This document shows positions 1 through 12,282 of a stretch of DNA of 64,000 nucleotides, piece after piece (the first letter of the stretch is position 1; every line of letters starts with the position of its first letter). Made by a program: the position numbers and the translations under genes. The notes under the pieces were generated by a model. It was not told the DNA's origin, searched no databases, and saw nothing but the letters and a program-made list of their open reading frames with translations. Source of the stretch: Ooceraea biroi (taxonomy: Eukaryota > Arthropoda > Insecta > Hymenoptera > Formicidae); the NCBI RefSeq assembly GCF_003672135.1, contig NC_039507.1, forward strand, positions 14,686,278-14,750,277, written 5' to 3'.

Positions 1-3000
1 ACGAATATGTATTTTTATAATACTTTTATATAATACTTTTTGAAAAAGATTTATATAAAAATATTATTACATTCGTCGTCATTATTTTACGCTATCTGTT
101 TAAATAATGTTTATAAACCTTTGATATTTTCCGAGATTTACTTTTCAGTTCATACAGTTTAAAAACTATATTTATAAAACACCGGGCATCTTTTGTGTTT
201 TAAAAATACATGTTTACAATATTGCGATAATATTAATTTCTCTTAAATTGATAAAATGATAACGTGACTCGATGAAAAGCTTAGTCTGCAGAGTCATCAG
301 AGGGAGAGAGCTAAATGAGAGATATGTTGAAATGGAATTGGGTGGTGGAATAAGAATAAGGAAAGCGGGAGAACGAGGAAATAATTGAGAATAGTGCTCC
401 ATTTAACGGCTAAAGATTCAAGTGCTTCTGGAAAGGCATGTACTCAGTCTCGCTCGTTCTTTCTCTTTTCTTCTTTTTACATCTCCTGCAATGGAACGAT
501 GCTCGCGCGATTTTTCCGATTGTCGGAAGGCGCGATAGACCAACAGTTGTCGAGAGACTCGCAGCGGAATGAGACTGCATCGAGTGTCGCGGTGAATAAA
601 GGTTCTCGCCGATAAGTGCGGATACGATCGTGCGTGTAATACGGAGGAGAAGAGTTCGCGTGATGCTTCGCGATTATTCCGTCGTCGCATCGCGCAAGTA
701 CACTACGAGAATTATAAATATCGGAAGGGTTTGCCCGCGCGGGCGACGCGGAAATTGCGCCGTTCCTTTAATTTTGCCCGCGATAAATCTCCGACCGGTA
801 CACGCGCGACCCCGCATAGATCACTCGCGTAAAAGCCACACGCGCGGCGCCTCCTCGGCGCATATTTTTGCCCGCGTCACCGTTTGTCCACTCGAGCGGT
901 GCGCAAAATGCAAAGATGGGAAGGCGGAAGCTTCCGGTTATCGACGGCGGCGTCCCATTAAATCGCGACGCTCGTCGTGTGCAGCAGCCGCTCCGGCGAT
1001 CGCAAATGCACCGCGGCGAAATCTGGTCTCGCAGTTTTTATTTACCGTCGACATATATAGATAGAAAGAGGAGAAATCGCACTGCGAAAAAAAGAGAAAC
1101 GCCACGTGAACTCACGATAGCGAAACGCAGGAACGGCAAATTCCGCAATCATACATTACCGTGTTTTATCGTGCTGAAAATTTTTATTTTTAAATTATTA
1201 AATTAATTTTTTATTTTTATCTCATCAGAATTTTCATATCTCGAATTATTATACAATACTTGGATGCTATAAACGAATCAAACGATAGTATCGGAGAGAG
1301 AGAGAGAGAGATGAGAAGGACGAGGAAGGTAGTAATAACTTTTTATTTAGTGCGGAAAATAGAATAAAATAATTTTATTTTATAATGTTCAAAACAGTTT
1401 ATTGAATGTAACATAATATAATGTACATACAAGTGTAGGTTACAGAGAGAATTTGGCGATATAGCGAATCTTTAGTGAGCACGATCTCTTACTCGAACGT
1501 CTTTTCTGGTTGGCAGACGTACTTCCTTTGTCTTTGTTTTGTCTTACGACTTGTTTGTTTGTTCGTTATCGGTACTGTCTTTCGAATTTGATCGATTGTT
1601 ATGGTAAATAACATATATGTTGAAAAATACGAGTTGCTAGAATACATCCATCGCATAAACAATAACACAACCTTATTTATATATTTATTATATACTTTAT
1701 TAATGAAATATATATTATCTATATTTTATTACTAAAATTCAAGTTCCTATAGGGGTAACAGTTTTTTAAAAGACGTTGATTTAGTATACATTTATTTTGC
1801 ACATTGGCTTTGAAAAAATGTATTAGACCGTAATGATTAAAAATACAATACGTATTTATTTTCATTTAATTATGCAAGAAATATTACCCATGTATTATAT
1901 ACTTATAATGAAAGCATAATTCACTAATCTGCAATGCAATATTACAAACGCTTCATATTACATGCGCTCAAAAGAGGAATTCAGTAAAATTAAGATTAGA
2001 GATGACTCGCTGATTTCAATGATTTCGGCATGTTAAAGGTATGGCTTGGCTAACTTTTACTTCAAACTTAAAAAGTAAAAGTTAAAAAGTAAAAAAGAAA
2101 TTAAAGAACTGTCGCTCGTTGTTCATTATAAAGTTATGCACAATTAAATGGCGAAGTCGCGGTCGCCCCTAATTTTAACATTTACTAAATGCTTGAAGTA
2201 TAAGATTGCATCCATTTTTGCATGAATTAACAGAAAATGCGTGGACAGGGAGAGGCAAAGCCCCCTCCACCTTAAATAAAAATAACCTAACCGATTTTTA
2301 ATTTAAAATTAAGATTATAGAATCTATAGTGTTCGATTTGTTAACATTAGGAGCAATCTCAATTTCAATACCTTGATATATTATTGCCAAAAACATAGTT
2401 CTAACATTGTAATAATTATTTGTCGCTCATTGTTTATTACAAAGTTATGAATAATTAAATATGATGAGGTCGTAGTCTTGATATTACCGGAGATTACTTT
2501 GAAGTTTCGAGGCACCGTGCGTTTTTTTGTACAGATCTGACGTTCCGTGTGATCTCTCCACCCAGCTACTTATCGCCACGTAATAACCCCACTTTATAGG
2601 GGCGATAAAAAAGTTTCTTACAATAGGAGAGCGACGCTAAATTCGACATTGAACGCTCTGTAACGATAATTGCTTAAAACGGCTGCTATAATGTGTACGA
2701 CTATGTATACGACTATGTAAGTAGTAGTTTCGCCTATAGTGTCTGCGCGCTGAAGTTTGCTGTAACCGTTTGTAAAGGCTGACGTTATTAGACTTTTCGT
2801 ACACGGACACCGGCAGTATCCTTCCGACTTAGAAGTGGCGGCCCCCTTGAGTGCACACCACGTGATAAACATGATCGCGGTATTAACTTACACAAAGATT
2901 AATGTCTCGATTTTTCCCCTCCTCCCCCGCGACGGTAATTAACTTAATTACCAAGATACCTTGTAATACACTTACGACATCGCGCTTAACGAGGCGTTAA

Positions 3001-6000
3001 TCATTAAAATACCAATAACGCCGGTCTTTTTTCCTCTCCTGCATTAGGCTGCGTTTTTTTCTGCTGCGGTAAATTTGGTCGATTTGAAACGCGTAATTAA
3101 TGAAAGTTTCGTTCTTTCGGAGAGTAATCAGAGAAGCAGGAATCAGAAAAATTTAATACGCATCCAAAATCGAATTTCGTTAAGTTCCTGCAAACTGATT
3201 AATATTGTATTGATTTTTTAAATCTTGATGAGCATAATTATAGGATCAGAAATATTTCGAAAGGCGCCGAACTTTTGGATAGTAACAAATGCTATTGTCG
3301 GTTGTTCGTGATAGGATTTGCAAAAATCAATAATTTATCAATGTATTCCAGGTGATAGCGCGATCGTTTGTCCACGATGTAAATATTTTGTCCGTTTATT
3401 GCTAGGCAGCTAAATTTTTTACGTAGTTGTGAGGCGACTTTTTATTCTGTGCGTAAAACCGGAAAAAATAAAAAAAAGCAGCATGCGGCTGCGAGCGGAA
3501 AATCACGAAAAATCCTTAAAATGTAACGTGAGTGAGTCAGAGTGTGATCGATATTGTAATTTGAGTCTTGTGCAATTGTTTTATAAATAATAATAATAAA
3601 TGTTAGTTGCGTTTGATATTGTTAATCTAGTATCTATTTTTCTAATCTCACAATAATCTTAATATTATATTATAGTAAATATGATTGATAAATATAATAC
3701 AACGAAGCTCCTGTTACATTCCTTAATACAACATTGTGAGAAAAAGTTTAATTACATTGAAATTTATGTTAAAAGCGTACTTTGACCAGACGGGAGGCCA
3801 TAAATCCAACGACGAGGTAACAGAATATTTTATCGCATTAAGAATTAATTTCCCATGAGGATTAGTTGCAAGTGATAATTTCCGCGACACGAAAGCATCC
3901 TTATTCGCCGCGGCCTCTCAGGTTCTCGGCGTTACGTGCCAGCTTTCAGCGTGTCGCGCGTTAGAAAAGCGTCGAAGCTAAAATAATAACTCCGGGGAGT
4001 GCTTTGTCTTATCGGGTCGGCGAGATGCACACCCGGAATTTTCGCAACACGCGAGGCTCGAGCTCGTAAATTTTCCGGCGGTAAGGTCGACGGCCTCGCG
4101 GCAACTCGGCGCAACGGCACCGTGAGAGCTTAATATCGATGCCGGGAGAAGTGCCGGGAGTTTCTGCACTTGTTCCTGCAGCCTCTCCACTGTCGGTCCT
4201 TAACTAGCCCTTGCGACCGCGCACCATGTTTCCGTGCCGCAAAATCCATCCCCGAGCTTTACCCGCCGCAACGCCGAACGCAACGCGACACTCGCGAGAA
4301 TGCGATCAATCCGCATCGTTGAAAAACAGCGGGGGATAAATCCCGCGCTTTCGACAATCCCCGACTCATCCGCTGCTTACGCGATTTTTGACTTAGCGAG
4401 AGCATCGCGGCGATGTTACGGTAGTTGGTCCATTCTCTCTCTCTCTCTCTCTCCCCCCCCCCCTTCTTCGTGAAGTTACCGAGTAGACCAGCATGGGAAA
4501 AAGATTGATTTTTATCATCAATCTTGAGTTTACTTCAAAGAAGACTTCAAAGGTTTAATCACTGCAAGCTATTTCGTGCCCGATGAATTCTCGCTGGTTG
4601 TGTATTAAGGTCTCTTGCCTCTATTACTTGGGAAAAAAGATTGGATAGGCCGCGGCAGGAGTAGTTGCGAGTGATAGGAAAGCTGATTGCATAACTGAGC
4701 GGATTAAAGCGATAAAATTAATTTAAAGCTCCGGCGCTCGATCTAATTATTTTCGCCGACTCGTATTTTGCGTCGCGGGGAGGGAATTTCTCGCGCGAGT
4801 CTAATCCATCGTTAGGAGGCACGCGCGCGGTGGAATAATTAGGAGGGCGTGTGTATCTCGGAAACTCGGTACTCAAATGTATACTCGACAATGGCAGAAT
4901 TAATTGAGGCGCAATTAATGAAGAAATCGCATTAAGAAAGGCAATAAGTGAATTAATGAGCATTACAAGTACATCAAAATCAATTAATGCAATCAGCTTG
5001 TCCATAATTGCATTTCCGCACAGATGAAGCATTGTGATAAGGACGAATCTCTGCCTTTACGATTTTCGCTTCGCGAGTCGCGGGGTACTTTCTCTCGAGC
5101 GTTTTGTCGCGAGTGCCGCCAATTAAATTAGAACGCGTTGTAGCCGCCGTGATTAGGAGTCTTATTTCATTAGGACACGTCCACGTCTCCGCGTCTCTTC
5201 ATGTCGCCGCTGTCTAATTCCAATTATTCTCCCTATTCAACGAAGCGAGAGAGAGAAGCGGCGGCGACGGGATAACAGCGGATGAGAATCGAGCAGAGGA
5301 AATATCCGACGAGGACAATAAATTTCGAGGACGCGTCGCGTCTCTCGCTTTCACGCTTTTGTTACTCCCCGTGTTTGCGACGAGCAGAAATAGCCGTCTC
5401 GTGACATGACGGAAGCGCGCTCTCAAGATTTTAATAATGTGCCCGTGATACTTGACGATTCATCGAGAAGAAGTATTATTAAGAAGAACATTTACAATAA
5501 AGCTAGTAACAACGGCGACGGCATGAATGATAACAACAAGAATATTAGCAATAATGCTCGTAATGAGACTCACAAGAAGACTTACAATAACAATAACAAT
5601 AATAATATTATTACTGTCTGAAGTATAGAAAGTGGTTTTACGATGCGATCCCATTTACTTCCGATAAAGGATTATTACTTATTTATCGTTTTCTCAAGTT
5701 GTTTCTCTCTGGTGCTTTAAGCAGCAGTTTGTTTCTACCGACGCAGAGTCTATTGTCAATCGAGGAGAAGAGAAATGAACAATCGGGGAAACCTCCACGC
5801 GTATTGCAAAACAGACTTTTATGATAAAGCCTTAAGCTTCGCTTTGACGATGCATTCTCGCTTCAGTGGCATTCCCGCCTTTTTCTCTGCGCTCCTTCGT
5901 GGCTGGAGCTAATTGCTTTGACGCATAATGAGACTGTCGCAACGGGAAAAGATATATTTTATCGTATTCGCCGGTTCCTTTGAGTCTGTTTAATGCCAAC

Positions 6001-6293
6001 TGCTTCCTGAACGCTCGATCGCTAGGAGAGAAAAAAGGGGAAGAAAGGGTTGCACTAAGAAATAAGACTAAGGCACTGAGGAAGCCAAAGTTATTCCTGC
6101 GCATTTGATTTCTCTTCATATTACATATTTCTTTACGTTTTCTTACGCATTCAGTCTCTGTTTGTGCCATGAAAGTACTCTCTCTCTGTTAATCTCTCAC
6201 TCCTCTAGAAACTTGCTTTGACATGATTATCATTATGATGTCATGTTTTTCCTCATTATCGAAGGTCTTAAAAGCACCTTTTTCTTTATTGCT
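1..6293. other. Non-coding stretch, no supported gene
   Basis: I see no conserved protein in any frame. AT-rich DNA alternates with CpG-rich blocks (about 600-1050, 3880-4430 and 4730-5400) whose open frames are low-complexity shadows. Simple repeats include a GA run near 1293-1311, a CT run at 4434-4452 followed by a C run to about 4463, and an AAC/AAT-rich tract at 5480-5615. A diverged direct repeat is listed separately. The segment ends at the target duplication of the TRIM array. Confidence 0.6.
2110..2477. repeat. Diverged direct repeat pair
   Basis: Two related blocks of about 55 bp lie at 2110-2165 and 2420-2477. Both start with a GTCGCTC(G/A)TTGTT(C/T)ATTA core followed by an AAAGTTATG-like string and an AATTAAAT string. 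They are in the same orientation about 310 bp apart. They may be ends of an old element, but no target duplication or protein was found, so the class is unknown. Confidence 0.4.
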
Positions 6294-6297
6294 ACTT

Positions 6298-6479
6298 TGT
6301 AAGATCTAGAAAAATAGTCGAGACTGACAGGTCGTATAGAGGATCAGAATGAAAACAAGTTGATCACAACAGTAGGAGTATTGGCCGTACAGCCTAAGAC
6401 CTAGGCGTGTGAACCAGGGATCCCGGAGAGTTCGAGTTCAAATCTAAGGCAGTCTCCTAGTTATTTTTCGCCTCTTACA
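6298..6479 (+). repeat. TRIM LTR 1 (array 1, 5' outer)
   Basis: 182-bp LTR running from TGTAAGA to TCTTACA. It differs from the inner LTRs at several sites, for example AGATCTAGAAAAATAG in place of AGATCTGGAAAGATAG and CCTAAGACC in place of CCTAATACC. It carries the tRNA-like segment described at 6373-6459. Confidence 0.85.
6373..6459 (+). other. tRNA-like segment inside TRIM LTR
   Basis: An 87-nt segment is bounded by TAGGAG (6373-6378) and its complement CTCCTA (6454-6459), like an acceptor stem. At 6382-6394, TGGCCGTACAGCC resembles a Pol III A box and its GGC/GCC can form a short D-type stem. The following CTAAG resembles the D-loop exit of leucine-type tRNAs. GCCTA and TAGGC (6392-6406) form an alternative 5-bp hairpin. 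At 6429-6439, AGTTCGAGTTC matches the B box GGTTCGANNCC at most positions, and GAGTTCAAATC overlaps it. The length suits a class II (Leu or Ser) tRNA. The T stem pairs poorly, so this is a tRNA-derived relic or mimic and not a functional tRNA gene. The same segment is present in all ten LTR copies in the window. Confidence 0.5.
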
Positions 6480-6823
6480 ATTCAGAAGTGGGATCAAATC
6501 CGCTACCCCTCGGAGAGGAGGGAGTTGAGAAGCAGCTGGCCGGTAGTGAAGCCTGAACATGGAGGTCGGGACGGACTCAGAGGAGTGAACCAACATGGAG
6601 ATTGGGAAGGACTCAGAGGAGTGAACCAACATGGAGATTGGGAAGGACTCAGAGGAGTGAACCAACATGGAGGTTGGGAGGGACTCAGAAGAGTGAACCA
6701 AAAATGGATGTTGGGAGGGACTGAGAAGAGTGAACCAAAAATGGAGGTTGGGAGGGACTCAAGTGGAGTGAACCGACGATTTGGAGACATTCGGGGACGA
6801 ATGTAATGTCAGGCTGGCCGAGC
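6480..6823 (+). repeat. TRIM internal segment with 36-37 bp minisatellite
   Basis: The internal segment opens with TTCAGAAGTGGGATCAAATC, where the TGG-led stretch about 9 bp inside could be a weak primer binding site. After about 75 bp of unique sequence come six degenerate 36-37 bp repeats, each containing GGGA(A/G)GGACTCAGA and GTGAACCAA. The repeats leave long open frames on both strands (+ strand 6525-6806), because the 36-bp period keeps frame and lacks stops. Those frames look like a by-product of the repeat. Later internal segments at 7006-7349, 7532-7875 and 8058-8365 have 6, 6 and 5 repeats. Confidence 0.75.
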
Positions 6824-8551
6824 TGTAAGATCTGGAAAGATAGTCGAGACTGACAGGTCGTACAGAGGATCGGAATGAAAACAAGTTGATCACAACAGTA
6901 GGAGTATTGGCCGTACAGCCTAATACCTAGGCGTGTGAACCAGGGATCCCGGAGAGTTCGAGTTCAAATCTAAGGCAGTCTCCTAGTTATTTTTCGCCTC
7001 TTACAATTCAGAAGTGGGATAAAATCCGCTACCCCTCGGAGAGGAGGGAGTTGAGAAGCAGCTGGCCGGTAGTGAAGCCTGAACATGGACGTCGGGACGG
7101 ACTCAGAGGAGTGAACCAACATGGAGATTGAGAAGGACTCAGAGGAGTGAACCAACATGGAGATTGGGAAGGACTCAGAGGAGTGAACCAACATGGAGGT
7201 TGGGAGGGACTCAGAAGAGTGAACCAAAAATGGATGTTGGGAGGGACTGAGAAGAGTGAACCAAAAATGGAGGTTGGGAGGGACTCAAGTGGAGTGAACC
7301 GACGATTTGGAGACATTCGGGGACGAATGTAATGTCAGGCTGGCCGAGCTGTAAGATCTGGAAAGATAGTCGAGACTGACAGGTCGTACAGAGGATCGGA
7401 ATGAAAACAAGTTGATCACAACAGTAGGAGTATTGGCCGTACAGCCTAATACCTAGGCGTGTGAACCAGGGATCCCGGAGAGTTCGAGTTCAAATCTAAG
7501 GCAGTCTCCTAGTTATTTTTCGCCTCTTACAATTCAGAAGTGGGATAAAATCCGCTACCCCTCGGAGAGGAGGGAGTTGAGAAGCAGCTGGCCGGTAGTG
7601 AAGCCTGAACATGGAGGTCGGGACGGACTCAGAGGAGTGAACCAACATGGAGATTGGGAAGGACTCAGAGGAGTGAACCAACATGAAGATTGGGAAGGAC
7701 TCAGAGGAGTGAACCAACATGGAGGTTGGGAGGGACTCAGAAGAGTGAACCAAAAATGGATGTTGGGAGGGACTGAGAAGAGTGAACCAAAAATGGAGGT
7801 TGGGAGGGACTCAAGTGGAGTGAACCGACGATTTGGAGACATTCGGGGACGAATGTAATGTCAGGCTGGCCGAGCTGTAAGATCTGGAAAGATAGTCGAG
7901 ACTGACAGGTCGTACAGAGGATCGGAATGAAAACAAGTTGATCACAACAGTAGGAGTATTGGCCGTACAGCCTAATACCTAGGCGTGTGAACCAGGGATC
8001 CCGGAGAGTTCGAGTTCAAATCTAAGGCAGTCTCCTAGTTATTTTTCGCCTCTTACAATTCAGAAGTGGGATAAAATCCGCTACCCCTCGGAGAGGAGGG
8101 AGTTGAGAAGCAGCTGGCCGGTAGTGAAGCCTGAACATGGAGGTCGGGACGGACTCAGAGGAGTGAACCAACATGGAGATTGGGAAGGACTCAGAGGAGT
8201 GAACCAACATGGAGGTTGGGAGGGACTCAGAAGAGTGAACCAAAAATGGATGTTGGGAGGGACTGAGAAGAATGAACCAAAAATGGAGGTTGGGAGGGAC
8301 TCAAGTGGAGTGAACCGACGATTTGGAGACATTCGGGGACGAATGTAATGTCAGGCTGGCCGAGCTGTAAGATCTGGAAAGATAGTCGAGACTGACAGGT
8401 CGTACAGAGGATCGGAATGAAAACAAGTTGATCACAACAGTAGGAGTATTGGCCGTACAGCCTAAGACCTAGGCGTGTGAACCAGGGATCCCGGAGAGTT
8501 CGAGTTCAAATCTAAGGCAGTCTCCTAGTTATTTTTCGCCTCTTACAACTT

Positions 8552-11500
8552 GATATCTTTTTGTAAAAAAAGAATCGAGTATTTTCTCTACAGATATTTT
8601 TCATTTGTATTATATTTTTATATGATAGATCGAAAAAATTTCAGTATAAAAATCTGTTCACGTAGTATGTATATATTCTTCCATTAAACCGTATCACTGT
8701 ATATCATTATGTTCATTTACGCTTTTTCTTGAAAAATCGTGCATCTGTGTAATGGCGGTGTTCAAGACAGAGATCGTTTGTTCATTTCTTACAGGTTTTC
8801 CTCCTTTTTCCCCTCACTGTCCTCTCTCCGTGCTGTTTTTCTTATTTTTAACTCTACTCGATTTTTAACATTGAATAATGGTACGCGGGCAACGCAGTGG
8901 AACGTGGAAAACAAGAAAAAGCGTCACGATCTCGCCGGCCGGCCCGGAAAGTTAACGTGTGCGAAGCTACGGTGCGTTAGGAACTACTGATTAACGGTGA
9001 TAATAAATTCTCCCGGTCTCCTTGTCGTTTATTAATCTCCTGTTTCATCTCGTATTTCTACACGCTTTGCCGGACGGTAACAACTAATTGCCGGTGGTGC
9101 GAGATACGAGATTCTCCCTCGAATTTCTTGTTCCTAATTCCTCTTTACTCTCCTTGGTATCAGGTTACGATTAACACGATGAACGCGAGGAACGATATCA
9201 TCGAAGAGTGCACCCTAATTGTACGTCAGTTAATTCTCACCGCACATTAGTGGTAGTCTGCGAATCTTCCAAAGTTTTGCTGTGAATCCCGATATTCTTG
9301 CTGGTTTATTTATTGATGCTATAAAAAGGATATCATAATCCTCGTATTATCACGATTTCGCGTGGTGAATAATTCGAATTTTTACCCATAGTACATAGTT
9401 GGTGATGCGTTTCCAAAGGGTTTGTTAGAATTTGTGCAACACATAATTAGAACTGTGTGTGTAACGTAATATTCTTGAAATACGCGAAACATAATTACGA
9501 AAGAAAAGGCAATGCGCGAGACAGATAACGTATTCTCGTATAATAAAGTAAAATAATGACGTAGAAGTTAAAGCGAACGTTGGAAGAACTTTTTTTACGG
9601 GAGAAAGAATTACGGGGACTATCGGCAACTCTCATCGAGACGTACTTTCTCTCTCCCTCCCTCTCTCTTTCTCTTTCTCTTTTTCTCTCGCCTTCCTCTC
9701 CTTCTTCGTCATCGCAGACCATCTGCGCCGTTCTATTTGCGCCGCGATTTCGTCGCGACAACAATTAATTACTTTAAGGTACGGTTCAATTGGAAGCGGC
9801 TTATTTCATTAGCGTCCCTCCGGCTCCTCCACTCTCCCAGAGCCAGCCAGATCCTAATTCTTTAATTCCACCTGCTTTTGGCATCGAGCAATTTCGCGGA
9901 GAATGAGAGAGCTCGGTGCCACAATAGCAGCTGAAGTGGGATCACGTGCAACCTACATGCCGAAATCAATCGAGCACGCCACTTGCGCGATCGTGGCGGA
10001 TGAGAGAAAAAAAAAACATGTAGAAGAAGTATCATTTATTTGGCGGTCTGGAATCGTGACCCTTCACGGGTTAGATGAGAAATCTAACAGAACTAACGGC
10101 ATAGCATGCAACAAAATAAAGTATGAGTGTAAGAAATCGGTCTATACTAGGAACAACATTTCGAAAACTAGGCTGGTTACTAAATATATATCTTTGCTTA
10201 AAAATGCTAATAAACGAATGATTAACACGCTGATTACTCGGCGAATATTACTTGTGCATTGTCTACACTATAATAGAATTTTCGCGTAATTTACAAGTAA
10301 TTAAAAAATATACATTAGTACAAAGTAAAATGCCTAATTGCCCAACAATGTTTTATCTTTTATCTTGCATTGTCGTCGTAACATATTTATGTTATTTAAA
10401 ATTCTACAAGTATTCGAATTTATCTGTTTCATTACATACATACGTATAATGCCAATCATTCGTCAATGTCCGTTGGAACGTCAAAAATTAGGTCGCTGTC
10501 ACCGTGCATTCCACATGACAATCAACAAAGTGTTAAACAAAGCTAAAATAAACGAAAAATAAATGTCGAATACTAGAAAAAAGAATACTGAAAAAAGATA
10601 CATTATAAACGAAATTTATTCGGGACATTGACAATGGAGCTAATCGTTTACGGAAAAAAACAGCTTCTAACGCGAAACAAATAAGTTGGCGTGCGATTGG
10701 TAATTTCGAAAAGGCACCGTTTGCCTTATAATCGATATAAATGGGCAAGCGACGAAAATAGACACAGACAGAGACCGAGCGAGAAAGGTACAGATAGACA
10801 GATAGACGAGCGACAAATAAGACAAGAAAGGGAGACAGCAGGGCGAGCAAGCGAGCGAAACGAATAGTTCGTGATTTCCCGACAAGTACATATTTAGTCG
10901 AATTATATCTGTTGTATATTAAAAAAGTGATCTTTCTAGTGTTTCTTGCTGGTGTCGGTGTACGCCCTATCCAACGGACGATCCCGCGAACGAAAGAATC
11001 CCAATCCTCCTGCAACACGAAGGACATTGACGTCAGAGCTACTTTAAGGCTGATAAAGCACGTATCGGCTGGTAACTACCGGCGTATGGACTCACGATCC
11101 CTCGGAAGTCCCATGAAGAAGGGAGACAAGCTTCGAATTGCCGCGAGGAATGTCTGGCAGCGTCTAAAGCCCTGCCCGTCGTCCCTCGTGATGTTTTCGC
11201 CCGCGTCCCATTATTCGCCGACCCAACGGGATATCGACAAACTGTCACCGCGACGTTTTCTACGGCCACCGTGCGGCATGCAAAATTTTTCTATGGGTCC
11301 GCCGAAGCGCGAGGAGCGAGCCGTTTCACGCGACATTAAAGCGCATTGTTGCCGGGAGTCGCGGCCGTTGCGCATCGATTATTTTCTGCCATCTCGTCCG
11401 GTCGCGTAGTATCGACCTCCCTATTACTCGTCGCTTATTGTCGGTATCTGTCTCCGATTTATCGCCAGTCACTTGCAAAAGCGGCTCTCGTTTGCGCTCT

Positions 11501-12280
11501 CGGGCTGTTTCTGCGGAGCTCGAGATATAATGCGAAATAATCGAAAGAGCACGGAGCAGGTTTCGTGCCAACCGCGCATTCCCGATGCAAGCGGGAAGCT
11601 CACGATCGAGCGATGATTTGTGCAACGACTTGCGATTGCTGCGTTCTGTACGCGCGATTTTTCTCGACGGTGACGTAAACGCCTCGCGTAATACGCTCCG
11701 CAAAAATTCGCGAACGAGACTCGCGCTGTCGCCGCGGTTGCCGAAGACGACGCGACATGCGTCGCTGTTATTTCAATGGACGCACCACTGTAACTCACCG
11801 TCACTGACAGGTTTATTCAGTCGGTTTTATTATCGATTAATTCTCGCGGAGCAACGGCGACGACGAGGGCGGCGACAGCAATAACTTTTTTCACGGACGC
11901 GCGCCTTCGTCCGCTTGCGCGTTTCGCGCCGAAAACCTCGTAAATCGGTTCATGAACGCTCCGGATCGTTAAACCCTCCAAAACTGCCGACGTCGTTCGG
12001 ATGCGCGCTCGTTACCATCTGAATGCCATTGCTGCGCTTCGTTGTACGAGCTTTTTTTGCGCGCCCGCGTCAACCCCTTGCACCACGCCGTCCGTCCACC
12101 CCTTTGGCGCGCGACAGAAAACCATCTCTCCCTCGGTCGCTGTCGCAGATCTTTTCGCTCCCGAGAATTCTTTTGGCCTTTTTTTTCAACCTCGCCAATT
12201 TGATACGTTCGCGTGTTTCACACAGCCGTTGCCAGGTTTAATGCGCCGGAATAACGCGCTCAAAGCCAATGTACACAATA
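8552..12280. other. Non-coding stretch, no supported gene
   Basis: No conserved protein was recognised. There is a CT-rich tract around 9651-9695, GACAGA-type purine runs near 10760-10840, and CpG-rich DNA at 10960-12240. Open frames in the CpG-rich part (for example 10912-11409 and 12001-12405) are arginine- and serine-rich with no recognisable motif and overlap on both strands. The frame reaching 12405 runs into the mariner inverted repeat. Confidence 0.55.
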
Positions 12281-12282
12281 TA

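Larger units (their letters stand above)
6298..8547 (+). mobile_element. Tandem TRIM array: five LTRs, four internal segments
   Basis: Five 182-bp repeats (6298-6479, 6824-7005, 7350-7531, 7876-8057, 8366-8547) alternate with internal segments of 344, 344, 344 and 308 bp. Each repeat begins TGTAAGA and ends TCTTACA, the TG...CA inverted ends of an LTR. The whole array is flanked by ACTT (6294-6297 and 8548-8551), a 4-bp target duplication, so it behaves as one insertion. No gag or pol domain is present, and size and structure fit a terminal-repeat retrotransposon in miniature. The last kilobases differ from a single TRIM only by extra units of 526 bp, the final one being 490 bp because it lacks one 36-bp subrepeat. 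The + orientation is inferred from the purine-rich DNA and the GGGGACGAATGTAATGTCAGG-like motif before each downstream LTR, reminiscent of Ty3/gypsy 3' ends. Mobilisation would need enzymes from another element. Confidence 0.85.

Noticed and set aside
5406..5621. Asparagine-rich short protein
   Set aside because: The frame is an AAC/AAT-rich simple-sequence tract with no other coding sign.
6444..8348. Overlapping 73-95 residue frames on both strands of the TRIM units as protein-coding genes
   Set aside because: They arise from the 36-bp minisatellite and LTR tail; both strands are open and the frame changes where the repeat is 37 bp.
6298..8547. CRISPR-like array, because of regular repeats and spacers
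   Set aside because: The 182-bp repeats have LTR ends and a target duplication, the 'spacers' are nearly identical to each other, and the sequence is eukaryotic.
10533..11027. 164-residue minus-strand frame
   Set aside because: It overlaps frames on the other strand, is arginine/leucine/serine-rich from composition, and has no motif or splice context.
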